From an uncultured Pirellulaceae bacterium (GTDB taxonomy: Bacteria > Planctomycetota > Planctomycetia > Pirellulales > Pirellulaceae): 36,668 bases of DNA. The notes beneath the pieces were generated by a model that saw only the letters and a program-made list of their open reading frames with translations, ran no database searches and was not told the origin of the DNA. Position 1 is the first letter of the stretch. Each line of letters opens with the position of its first letter. Below, in pieces: positions 27,901 through 35,576 of the stretch. Location: contig CALCJM010000156.1 of NCBI GenBank assembly GCA_937967505.1, positions 1 through 36,668 of the forward strand. Direction: 5' to 3'. The position numbers and the translations under genes are program-made.

Positions 27901-28255
27901 CCGCCTCCGGCAACAGCCAACCATCGAACGTGGCGCGCGTGATCACACTGACCAGGACCAGCACAAAAAATCGATCGCGCCCAAAGAAGCTGGACCAGTA
28001 GCGTGTCCGGCTGAATCCGTCCGAGATCAGCCGCGCCAGCAGATAGGTGACGATCGCTTCGAGAAAAATCACCAACGCCGTTGCGGGCCTCGAAATCAAC
28101 AGCGGCACGAGATAACCCGGAACAACCAGCGCCGATAGATTCCAGCCCAGACGCAAATTGCACATGACGGCGACGACCACCCCCACCCAGACCGTCGCGG
28201 AGATTGTGATCGCGGCCGAGTTTCCCGGGAACAACGGAATCAGGTTCTCGAACAT
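24971..28255 (-). CDS. pgsC: PgsC/CapC-type membrane protein, duplicated, with two pseudo-hydrolase-like C-terminal modules
   Basis: I start it at ATG 28255 (MFENLIPLFPG), 7 bp after the sensor stop; it encodes 1094 residues. The first ~375 are membrane helices. The N-terminal part matches PgsC: LSALVVPGYL, EAIVTYLLAR and FFGRDRFFVLVLVSVITR parallel the VVPGYL and GRRKFAAMLITG motifs of the 149-residue Bacillus protein. A second unit repeats the plan (FNGILIPALLGL, ECMVIYSAGSMLLR, GGRKLLFFFTVCFFFR), so the membrane part is duplicated. The soluble remainder has two related modules, aligned at GWGMYMIDP (about 467) and GWGTFLFRP (about 771), each followed some 45 residues later by IAGA and N-x-DG-x-[SA]-D. 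They resemble the neighbouring hydrolase with its His residues replaced. PgsC partners PgsB in polymer synthesis and transfer across the membrane. Confidence 0.88.
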   Translation of the reverse strand: MFENLIPLFPGNSAAITISATVWVGVVVAVMCNLRLGWNLSALVVPGYLVPLLISRPATALVIFLEAIVTYLLARLISDGFSRTRYWSSFFGRDRFFVLVLVSVITRATFDGWLLPEAGRYIVENWGWNFDYRNELQSFGLIVVALIANYFWKPGLRRGTLPIFACIGITWGIVLLLGVVTNLNLGNFHLVYEDISTSLLASPKSYVILITTAFLASWINLRYAWDFNGILIPALLGLTLQEPLKIVASVAECMVIYSAGSMLLRAPLIRDIAMQGGRKLLFFFTVCFFFRLTMSHLLSAFAPGWEVTDVFGLGYLLSTLMAVKAHDKKLMVRMLKGTLQVSLVGGIAGSLIGFCLLWVGESLQRIPEIAFGNTAKTVDVIESRQSVGEIVRDSKPLLYEKHEAGSFRAPVYSDLAIFRAALVELSRLKQGYTSRQLEAIAGKLALVNYSLVNLSGKRLFLKENTPARGWGMYMIDPGKKNGICFEVPAPLEEAATLESTLAMIRKFPASGLAIAGAKRTTNIDGSADVTRNKNTLFAMFHRIFGSQQTVQIRAMTRKKSPTMPRSRLFVKTTLPADLKLRPLKSLVGAFDIQWQTSPFANRVSNSASYVELALNRSVRENLMVASLVENEKATQKLTITQEKPHAGPQKSPRVSVTKISLQSFLTEVKARILKMGSNRFIPASLEDMLFMDNEVVGPLISLMGEIQHDNEYLFDQDATPAWLTPKVRVRLDAIHSAAWVQGYQIKVIVDAITGEQVIALIENADVAEDLKGWGTFLFRPSLMESTGIEIPRPLFENRSFDFGASLFKRPRASVLLIAGAHPRANADGKSDISKTANRRNLFNLVRQVLLRKFEQRPFLLCQARAIQAPVHYDIVIATDEGNTCIDQVSPLKKDLIERLKRDNFSVGFVNGSYDTAGYELGIMMKAAAIQVSENKEVISLWLSPSLRTKYRHQTADDPLAAQMAICKIPTVETSLVDYLKSNFQDSTDASFYETHRPELPGGLKMQLDQYVANFDVLRLLDATNKHSGWKFTHVVDTVSGQGFLLVGIGNRQLAAMMNLTGFIGTGSMEVISPGRMEIDEFVASRKLWLEAKRK

Positions 28256-28262
28256 GAGCAGC

Positions 28263-31067
28263 CTATGCCTCCGCACCGGATCCGGGGATGACCGCATCGG
28301 AATCGCCTGTCGGCACATTTTCAAGGCTGTCCGGGACCGACCGGGAGGCCACGTTGGGCGGTTCGCCGTTGGGCAATTTGATCGTTACCGACATGCAGTG
28401 CGGATGGCATTCGACAGCGACTTCACCTCCCCAACCGGCAACCCACGTCTCAACTTCGGCCAGTTGATCAGACTGCGCGGGAGTCAGCCCTCGGGCTGAC
28501 AGGTCTCCGGGGGGCTTCGAGCCGGACAATTCCCCGGAACTCTCGGCGGCTTGCAGGGAGCGACGCAAGGTTTCGATTGGAGTGCCGCCTCCCTGATTGC
28601 TGAAGAAAAAGACCACCTCCTGTTTACGGGCGACGAATTCAATGGCGACTTCACTGTCGTCAAAAGCGTTGTCGATCAGAAACTGAACCGCCGTTCGAAA
28701 GACTTTGTCCAGCAGCAGCGGGTTGGCCTTGACCAATAATGTTTGGGGCTTGAACGCTTCCAAAATCCGGATGGAACGGGTGGCGAGAGGCTCCTCAAAT
28801 TCGTCGATGACCGCATGCCAGATTGCGATGCTGTCAACCGGGAAGCAATTGTCAACCTCCTCGCTAACCTTGCGCTGCGTGAGGGCCTTGCATTGTTCCA
28901 GCACGGCGACAATTTCATCGACGGTATGGCCCACCGATCCGAATAGATCCTGCAACGCCTGTTGGGGGGTAGGGGCGGTTTTGCCGATGGCCCGAATGGT
29001 TTCGCGTCGTGAGTCCAGTACCTGGTTTTTCTCGATTGCCACCGGTATCAACGAATTGGCCAAACACTGATCCCACAGTTCCAGATTCTCAAAGGGCGTT
29101 CCATCGACAATCTCCACCAGCAATCCATGCATTTCGATCGACGTTCTTCGTTCCTCTTCAATTAAATGCATCGGTTTGACATACATGACCCGGGGGCTGC
29201 GGCCGGAAGTTGCGTCGGTCAACATGATCGTCTCCGAATGATCCTCCAGAATCACCTCGCGAAAAATCTTTCGACAGGCATTTTGGGATCGGCCGGTCAG
29301 TGACGAAATGATCTCGATGCACGACGTACGTGCGATAGAGAGCTGTGCCTCCTGAATCATCCTGTTAAAACTGGAGTTTCTGCGAATCACCCTGCCATAG
29401 ATATCAAAAGTTGCCATCGCTGATTCGGAACAGTCGAAAGCAAGTTCAGCACGTTCGATCAGGTCGTTCTGTTTCTCGCTGTTCCGCTGGATCTCGATGA
29501 ACTCGCGTTCCTCAGGCAGTTTTTGCAGACGCTGAAACCAGTCCTGTTGTTCGAGGTCATCTTCGGCCTCCCGCCGGCTGCCGGCGACCAGTTGCGACAT
29601 CTCCAGTGTGAATCGATTGAGAAAGGCTTCGAAATCGGTCCACTGGGCCAGCTTTTTTTTGTCCATGCCCAAAACGATGACCCCCAACACGGTCAATCCA
29701 TTGGTCATCGGCAAGACAAATTCGGCTTCTTTTAGCCCCGGTGTCGCGATGAAATACGGGCCTCTGGAAATGGGGACAGGACGGTTTTGCTCGATCGCCT
29801 CAAAGTAGGGGGACCGTCGATAGTCCAGGCGTTTTTCAAAGATGTGCGAGTAGTCACATCCGATTGAACAGACATTTTTCAAGTGGTTTTTGCCGGGCTG
29901 AAGTTCCAACAAGACCATGCGCGTGGGCTGAAACATCTGTGTGGCCGAATCACCGATTGCCTTCCATACGCCTTCCTCAAACCGTGATTCGAGATGCGCC
30001 TCCCGCACGGTCGAACGCAGTTTCCAGTACTGCACAAAATTCTCAACCGTATCGAAACGCTGTACCGTAATTGTGGCATACGCCATGAACACGGCGGCGG
30101 ACAGCATTGACACCGGTAACCAGACGTAAGCTAACCAAATGCTGATGATGCAGCAAACCCAGACGCAGGCAATCACGATTCCCACGCCTGCCAAACACCA
30201 TCGCAAAGGAATTTGACGCGCGAGTTGAATGGAAATCAGCGTCACAAGGACGACCCATATTATGGCCGATGAAAACGACAGCGGTCGCGTTTGGCTGCCC
30301 TGCAAAAGGCATTCGACCAGATTGGCCCTGACCTCCAGTCGGTCCATCCGGCCAGCGCCACGGGACACGGGGACCGAGACGCCAAAGTCCTTGCCGTAGT
30401 CCGGCCCCACGATCACAACTTTACCCTGAATCAACTCGCTTACCGAACTACCGTTGACCAACGCCGAAGCCCCAATGCGACCAATTGCACCACGCCCACC
30501 GCACCACGTCACACCAAACTCCGATGCAGGCAAATCCAGCGGAGTGCCTCTCGCCGATTGGGCAAGTTTGAACTCAAAAGACGGAAGCTGCACTCCCACC
30601 TGTTCCCTCAACGCCACCCCGTTTCGGAAGACGGGTGAATTAGCGAAATGCAAATTCGAGAATCCTGTCTGAAAGTTGCTGCTGACCTTCGCCCCCGGTG
30701 CGGCAAGGAGCTGGTCAAAATGAAAACCAACGGTGACCGATTTTGCATACGGCAGACGGTCAAGCTGCTGGTAGTTCCGGGGCTGGCCGGTGGCGACGAC
30801 TCCAATGGCTCGGGGAGAATGTCTGTGAATCTCTTCCAGCAACGCAACCAGACCACTCGAACCGGAAGACAGCATGTCGGGTTCGGCGAAAACCATCAAC
30901 ACATTCTGTGCGTCGGCGCGCGGGATTCCAATGCGATGACAACCGTTTTCGAAAAAGCCATCCAGTGAGATAAAACCACCGGCCATATCGATTAACAGTA
31001 CGATCGTCATCACACAAAAGGCGGTGATTAAGCCGAACTTACTTTGACGAAATTTTCCGAGCTTCAT
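28263..31067 (-). CDS. CHASE2 sensor with GAF- and PAS-like domains and a degenerate histidine-kinase module
   Basis: This is the first gene of the polymer operon. I prefer ATG 31067 (MKLGKFRQ, 934 residues) because it directly precedes the first membrane helix; a frame start at 31160 would add 31 non-typical residues. Order: helix (about 11-30), extracytoplasmic CHASE2-like domain with NVLMVFAEPD and RAIGVVA, three clustered membrane helices, GAF-like domain (VWKAIGDSATQMFQPTRMVLLEL onward), coiled segment, PAS-like domain (ELAFDCSESAMATFDIYGRVIRR), then a kinase-like C-terminus. The ATPase part keeps an N-box-like FLIDNAFDD but lacks clear G boxes, and no standard H-E-x-x-x-P phospho-His motif is visible. 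It probably senses an envelope signal and tunes polymer output by protein contact rather than phosphotransfer. No response regulator lies nearby. Confidence 0.8.
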   Translation of the reverse strand: MKLGKFRQSKFGLITAFCVMTIVLLIDMAGGFISLDGFFENGCHRIGIPRADAQNVLMVFAEPDMLSSGSSGLVALLEEIHRHSPRAIGVVATGQPRNYQQLDRLPYAKSVTVGFHFDQLLAAPGAKVSSNFQTGFSNLHFANSPVFRNGVALREQVGVQLPSFEFKLAQSARGTPLDLPASEFGVTWCGGRGAIGRIGASALVNGSSVSELIQGKVVIVGPDYGKDFGVSVPVSRGAGRMDRLEVRANLVECLLQGSQTRPLSFSSAIIWVVLVTLISIQLARQIPLRWCLAGVGIVIACVWVCCIISIWLAYVWLPVSMLSAAVFMAYATITVQRFDTVENFVQYWKLRSTVREAHLESRFEEGVWKAIGDSATQMFQPTRMVLLELQPGKNHLKNVCSIGCDYSHIFEKRLDYRRSPYFEAIEQNRPVPISRGPYFIATPGLKEAEFVLPMTNGLTVLGVIVLGMDKKKLAQWTDFEAFLNRFTLEMSQLVAGSRREAEDDLEQQDWFQRLQKLPEEREFIEIQRNSEKQNDLIERAELAFDCSESAMATFDIYGRVIRRNSSFNRMIQEAQLSIARTSCIEIISSLTGRSQNACRKIFREVILEDHSETIMLTDATSGRSPRVMYVKPMHLIEEERRTSIEMHGLLVEIVDGTPFENLELWDQCLANSLIPVAIEKNQVLDSRRETIRAIGKTAPTPQQALQDLFGSVGHTVDEIVAVLEQCKALTQRKVSEEVDNCFPVDSIAIWHAVIDEFEEPLATRSIRILEAFKPQTLLVKANPLLLDKVFRTAVQFLIDNAFDDSEVAIEFVARKQEVVFFFSNQGGGTPIETLRRSLQAAESSGELSGSKPPGDLSARGLTPAQSDQLAEVETWVAGWGGEVAVECHPHCMSVTIKLPNGEPPNVASRSVPDSLENVPTGDSDAVIPGSGAEA

Positions 31068-31160
31068 GCGGGACGGAATGAGGACAATTGGAGGGGCCCT
31101 AACGGGCAGAATGCGGCTTCTATTCCACTTTTTATCGGTAAAACCCACGTCAACATGCAT

Positions 31161-31682
31161 TCAAACGCGCGGGTGCACGAAAAGCACACCGTAGCACCAA
31201 TAGCGGTTGTGCTGCTTAAATGGCTCCGGTCAACGGTAGGATTACCCTAAGAAAAGATTACAGTCGCTACGGCCATGGGCGGTCAGGAATGCCTCAATTC
31301 CAATCGAAATTGCGCCCAATAATCGGCCCAAGCCCAATCGATGGCTGACGCGCAAGAAGTCTCATTTTCATGCCAAATTGCCTCACAACGATCATCGGAT
31401 TCTTGATTCATTATTGAAAGTGTCAAAGATTACTGTAAATCAAGCGCGACCAACATCAGGATTGATCGTAGGTCAATTTGAGGTAAGTTGGAGAAATGCA
31501 GACTACTTTTACATCAGGATGTGGTTTAATTGTGTGCAGAGCGCGAGACGGATGTGCGCGAACAAGGTGCGGGTTGCGGGGGGGCGGGTTCAACTGAATC
31601 GCTGTCATCCGCTGCATAATCTTGGCTGAACCAATAGCACTAATTCTTCATTACAGCTTCAACCTTTGACCGAATTTATTCT
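31161..31682. other. Divergent intergenic region between the polymer operon and a sulfatase
   Basis: About 520 bp (longer if the sensor starts at 31067) should hold the promoters for the minus-strand polymer operon and the plus-strand sulfatase. I see AT-rich patches at 31370-31530 and 31630-31682, but no -35/-10 pair good enough to mark and no stable hairpin. The small open frame at 31378-31629 has no recognisable features. Neither flanking start has a clear Shine-Dalgarno sequence. Confidence 0.4.
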
Positions 31683-33524
31683 ATGAGATCGATGCTCAAC
31701 ATTGCTTTTATGCCCGCCGCAGTTCTTAAGTTCGCCGCCGTTTTCTTATTGGCAACTGCATCTGGTTTTGGTGTGGGGGGAGATGAGACGCTGGCGGCAG
31801 GGAAGCCAACGACCGAACCGTCCGATGAGCGCCCCAACGTGGTGCTGATCTTGATCGACGACCTGAGCCATTACGGGGTGACGGCCTACGGAGCCAATCA
31901 GGTCAAATCCCTCAAAGGCAGATTTCCCATGTCGACCTTCGGAACGCCCAATATTGATGCATTGGCAAAATCCGGAATGAGGTTTGATCGCGCTTTCACG
32001 TATCCGATCTGCGAAAACACGCGCATCGCATTAATGAGCGGAAAAAATAACGAACGTAACTACCTCCAGTGCAAATCACAGCACGAATCGGACATTACAT
32101 TCGGTGATACGTTTCGTCGGGCCGGTTATGTCACTGGTCTGTTTGGTAAATGGAAACAGACGCGCGGGACAAAATCAGTGCCAGGTAAGGAATACATTTC
32201 GCGTTTTGGGTGGGATGAGTACACGGCATACGATGTTGTTACCGAGGGGCAACGCTTCATCAATCCGAATTTGGTCGTCAACGGCGAAATTAAAAACTAC
32301 CAGGGACGAAAGGATCTCGACCCGGAAACGGGACGGCGCTGGTACGGCCCTGATATTGTTAACCGTGACGCGTTGAAGTTTATTGACCGGCACCAAGACA
32401 AGCCGTTTTTTCTGTATTACCCAATGATGTTGGTTCACGACGAGCACAAACCAACCCCCGACACGAAACCGAATTCCATTTACGACAACTTCGACGAAGC
32501 CAATCATAACCGCGATGGGCACACGGGCAACGACGATCGTTACTTCCCAGATATGATCGATTACATGGACAAATTAATTGGTAACGTCGTTAAAAAACTT
32601 GAGGAGACCGGCCTGCGTGAGCGCACGTTGATCGTGGTGATCGGTGACAACGGCACAAAAGAAGCGTTTGGCCACGTCCTTCCCGACGGGACGGTTTACC
32701 CGGGGCGAAAGGGTGGCAATGCAGACAACGGAATCCACGTTCCGTTGATTGTAAATTACCCCGGCGTGGTCCCCGGAGGCGACGATGGCAATGCCCGGCC
32801 CTACGATGGATTAACCTATGTGACGGACATTTACCCCACGATCGCCGATGCGGCCGGTGTGGAAATCCCCAACCGCGCGGACCTAGACGGAATCAGCTTC
32901 TGGGATCAGGCGATGGGGGCCCAAGGCGAACCACGACAAACCATCCACAGCTGGTTCATTGGAAATTACAACTATAAAGAGACTGACAAAGTCGTTCGTT
33001 TTGCATTTGACAAAAACTTCAAGCGCTACGCGCCGTCGGTGAATTTCCCGGAGGGACGCTTCTTTGATTTGAGGACGGATCTGCTGGAGCAGCAGGGAGA
33101 CAAAACGTACGCGTATCGTTGGGGCATCGTGCGTCGCAGCGGGTTGGACCCCGCCAAGCTTGACGATGAGCAAATGCAGGCTTACCAGCGGTTGGGCGCG
33201 GTATTGGAGGCCAACGAGATTGTCCCGGTGGAATCGATTTCACTGACCGCTGAAACAGAATCACTCGCTCCTGGAACAACGGCACGGCTTGATGCCCGTG
33301 TGCTTCCCGAGCGTGCCAAACGTAACGGTGTGATTTACCGTTCTAGTGATCCGTCGGTGTTGGAGGTAGACAAGTTCGGCAATGTCTTGGCGATCAAACC
33401 GGGATCCGCGACGGTGTCGGTGTACTCTTGGGACGATGCCGAACCGATGTCATCCAACGGTGCCGCCGAGTATAAAACGTCGGGGGTACAGGCGGAGAAA
33501 CGGATCACCGTGTTGGCCCCGTGA
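31683..33524 (+). CDS. Secreted type I sulfatase with CENTR active-site motif and C-terminal BIG2-like domain
   Basis: Type I sulfatases remove sulfate esters, in planctomycetes mostly from algal polysaccharides. The 613-residue protein has a signal peptide (LKFAAVFLLATASGFG). It has the metal-binding NVVLILIDD (Asp59, Asp60), the nucleophile region CENTRIALMSG (Cys110), FGKWK, and the late metal site VVIGDNGT. The formylglycine signature is normally C-x-[PA]-x-R; here the third position is Asn. After the sulfatase fold, residues about 520-600 form an immunoglobulin-like BIG2 domain (VESISLTAETESLAPG, SSDPSVLEVDKFGNVLAIKPGSATVSVYS), probably for carbohydrate or surface binding. It is transcribed away from the polymer operon and towards a second sulfatase with the same unusual motif. 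Substrate unknown. Confidence 0.92.
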   Translation: MRSMLNIAFMPAAVLKFAAVFLLATASGFGVGGDETLAAGKPTTEPSDERPNVVLILIDDLSHYGVTAYGANQVKSLKGRFPMSTFGTPNIDALAKSGMRFDRAFTYPICENTRIALMSGKNNERNYLQCKSQHESDITFGDTFRRAGYVTGLFGKWKQTRGTKSVPGKEYISRFGWDEYTAYDVVTEGQRFINPNLVVNGEIKNYQGRKDLDPETGRRWYGPDIVNRDALKFIDRHQDKPFFLYYPMMLVHDEHKPTPDTKPNSIYDNFDEANHNRDGHTGNDDRYFPDMIDYMDKLIGNVVKKLEETGLRERTLIVVIGDNGTKEAFGHVLPDGTVYPGRKGGNADNGIHVPLIVNYPGVVPGGDDGNARPYDGLTYVTDIYPTIADAAGVEIPNRADLDGISFWDQAMGAQGEPRQTIHSWFIGNYNYKETDKVVRFAFDKNFKRYAPSVNFPEGRFFDLRTDLLEQQGDKTYAYRWGIVRRSGLDPAKLDDEQMQAYQRLGAVLEANEIVPVESISLTAETESLAPGTTARLDARVLPERAKRNGVIYRSSDPSVLEVDKFGNVLAIKPGSATVSVYSWDDAEPMSSNGAAEYKTSGVQAEKRITVLAP

Positions 33525-33553
33525 CCTTTAGGCGATCGGCAGTGGAAAGCTTA

Positions 33554-33604
33554 CCGTTGGCGATGCTGCCAGCTTCGCTCAGACGCTGGTAGCGTCGCCA
33601 ACGG
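33554..33604. terminator. Long hairpin after the sulfatase gene, terminator or REP-like element
   Basis: Two 20-nt arms, CCGTTGGCGATGCTGCCAGC (33554-33573) and 33585-33604, are complementary at 18 of 20 positions around an 11-nt loop. Both mismatches would be G-U pairs in RNA, suggesting selection on the RNA fold. It begins 30 bp after the sulfatase stop. No T-run follows, so it may be a dispersed palindromic element that also stops transcription. Confidence 0.7.
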
Positions 33605-33636
33605 ATGAATGACAGAGTGATAAAGCCGGTGCCAAA

Positions 33637-33720
33637 CCGTTAAAAGCTTTTAGCTCCCCACCAAAAACACTCGTCGATCAGAGCCCTGAGGGGCTCGCGC
33701 GGAGACTAAAAACAGCTTAA
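33637..33720. repeat. Nested palindromic element, possible dispersed repeat
   Basis: The inner stem GAGCCC (33681-33686) / GGGCTC (33691-33696) is perfect with a TGAG loop. Outside it, AAAAGCTTTTAGCTCCCC at about 33638-33656 is imperfectly complementary to GGAGACTAAAAACAGCTT around 33701-33718. The whole unit therefore reads as one long imperfect inverted repeat with short conserved ends, like a small mobile palindrome. Confidence 0.55.
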
Positions 33721-34130
33721 ATCACCCACAAATTCATCACCCGTAAATTCTGCCGAAGAGCCTTCAAAATAAGGTGCCCGCAAGATGTGCTTTAAAGAAC
33801 GCTCACCCGCGTCAGTGGAATCCTGGGCCACCATCACTCCGTCGGCACGGTGGTGGGGCAGCGCAATAACGCTGCGCGTTGGATTGGATTGCCCCACCCT
33901 ACTTGCTACATGCTCGACTGGCTGGTGGCTGCGCGAGACAGGACGGCTGGCATTTATCACTTCGCTTCGGCACCAGCGTCCGTCCAACCAAAGTGAGACA
34001 GGTTCTGAATGCCGGATTTGAGAGTTCAGTCGGACTTGAGTTCATAAGCTCGCGCGATTAAAAAAACGGGCCTCCAAATTATTGGCTGCGGTATGAATTG
34101 CCAAAGTCTTTATCAGCCATTCTTTATCAG
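33721..34130. repeat. Intergenic region with two further palindromes, no gene
   Basis: GGTGGGGCA (33852-33860) pairs with TGCCCCACC (33890-33898) and encloses a second stem GCAGCG (33858-33863) / CGCTGC (33870-33875), so inner and outer stems are alternatives or nested. Another palindrome pairs GGAC-GCTGG at 33941-33950 (one bulged G) with CCAGCGTCC at 33973-33981. An open frame on the minus strand (33706-33987) crosses these repeats and has no recognisable protein features. Confidence 0.55.
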
Positions 34131-35576
34131 TTATTTAACCGCATTGGCGTCCAAGACACTTTGCAAACGCGCGCGAGCGGCGGCTGTTTCTGCGGTGTCG
34201 TTTTCAGAGAGAATTGGCTGCTGTTCCAAAATGTCATGCTCAATATCGAAGAGCTTGCCTGTTTGATATAGCTTCCAACGCCGATCCCGTGCGGAAACAT
34301 GTAGGCGAAACCGGTCCTTATCCCAGCCCGGTCGAGGATCGTAAAAGGAGTAGAGCGCGTCACGCTGTGGAGCATTTGAAACGGCATTTTTACAGCCGGG
34401 ATAAAAGCTAATGCCATCGAACTGCTGTCCTGCGGGTAGTGGCTGGCCAGCGATGTCCAGCAGCGAGGGCAGGAAATCGACCGAGTCAACCAGCGCTTGC
34501 GAAACACCGACACGCACCCGGTTGGGCCAGTTCACAATTAGAGGAACGTGTGTCCCCGCATCCGTTGGCATGGCCTTGCCACCTTTGACGGGGCCGGTCG
34601 TTGTTTGCGAGGTGATGTCTACATGCGTGCCATTGTCGCTGTAGAAAATGATGATTGTATTGTCTCGCATTCCAAGGTCATCGATCTTGCCAACAACCTT
34701 GCCAATACACTTGTCCATGTACTGAACCATGTCTTTGAAGTTTTTTGTGTCAGCCGTCAAACGCTCTTCCGGTTTACTGTTCCAGTCTGCGCTGTCGGGT
34801 GTCAAGGTCATTGGCCAGTGTGGCAATGCCATCGGCCAGTAAACGAAGAACGGCTTGTCACCGTCCCTTTGCTCTGTCATGAAGTTGTTGATGTAGTCGA
34901 CCCACATGTCGGGGCCGTATTGGCCTGGTGCGTGCTTGAGTTCGCCGTCTTCCAACCAGGTCGGATCAGCATACCGGGACCCCTTGTCTTCGGTGTGCAA
35001 CGCATGAAACAGGCTGTAGCAGTCGAACCCTGCGTCCTTGGGGTGCATCCCGGTTCCTCTCCGTTTTTCGGCACCGGGATAGTCTGGCGGATCGTAGCTT
35101 TGCAACTGCCATTTGCCCGCGATGCAACTGCGGTAGCCAGCTTCGCCCATGTAGTGCCCGATGGTTTTCGAATCCGGTGGCAGGATGCCGAAATACATCC
35201 AATTGCGATTGTTGTGCAGCCCTGTCATCAATTGTAGACGTGTATTGGTACACAGCGGTTGCGCATGGGCGTGCGCGAAACGCAATCCACTGGCAGCCAG
35301 GGCGTCGATGTTGGGTGTCGCGTAACTGGTGCCGCCGTAGCACTGGATACCTTCGATACCGATGTCATCGGCCATGATCAGCACGATGTTCGGTGGCCGA
35401 TTCTCATCCGCAGCGCTCGTCGTGCCGGAGAGTATCCGAAACGTCAGCATTAAAAAACAAACAGCAATTACAACGCTTTGGCGCGTTAGGCCTTGCAAAA
35501 CACAAAAGCCAAGCCTGTTTGGTAATATGTTCACCACCGTTTTCCTTTTGTTGAATCGTCGCCGGTCAACCAGCAT
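34131..35576 (-). CDS. Secreted type I sulfatase with CTNTR active-site motif
   Basis: The 481-residue protein starts, in my reading, at ATG 35576; the frame stays open to 35750 but the extra part is repeat-derived. A purine-rich GGAAGAG lies 12 nt upstream. The N-terminus has a basic stretch and a hydrophobic segment (SVVIAVCFLMLTFRIL), a signal peptide ending near TSAADE. Sulfatase landmarks are NIVLIMADDIG (metal site), TPNIDALAASGLRF, the nucleophile region CTNTRLQLMTG (Cys109), AGKWQLQ, ALPHWP, IIFYSDNGTH and KGGK. As in the convergent sulfatase at 31683, the signature is C-x-N-T-R rather than C-x-[PA]-x-R. It lacks the BIG2-like tail. Substrate unknown. The two genes are related but not recent duplicates. 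Confidence 0.9.
   Translation of the reverse strand: MLVDRRRFNKRKTVVNILPNRLGFCVLQGLTRQSVVIAVCFLMLTFRILSGTTSAADENRPPNIVLIMADDIGIEGIQCYGGTSYATPNIDALAASGLRFAHAHAQPLCTNTRLQLMTGLHNNRNWMYFGILPPDSKTIGHYMGEAGYRSCIAGKWQLQSYDPPDYPGAEKRRGTGMHPKDAGFDCYSLFHALHTEDKGSRYADPTWLEDGELKHAPGQYGPDMWVDYINNFMTEQRDGDKPFFVYWPMALPHWPMTLTPDSADWNSKPEERLTADTKNFKDMVQYMDKCIGKVVGKIDDLGMRDNTIIIFYSDNGTHVDITSQTTTGPVKGGKAMPTDAGTHVPLIVNWPNRVRVGVSQALVDSVDFLPSLLDIAGQPLPAGQQFDGISFYPGCKNAVSNAPQRDALYSFYDPRPGWDKDRFRLHVSARDRRWKLYQTGKLFDIEHDILEQQPILSENDTAETAAARARLQSVLDANAVK

Noticed and set aside
33706..33987. Minus-strand ORF of 93 residues
   Set aside because: It runs through two palindromic repeats and has no recognisable protein features.
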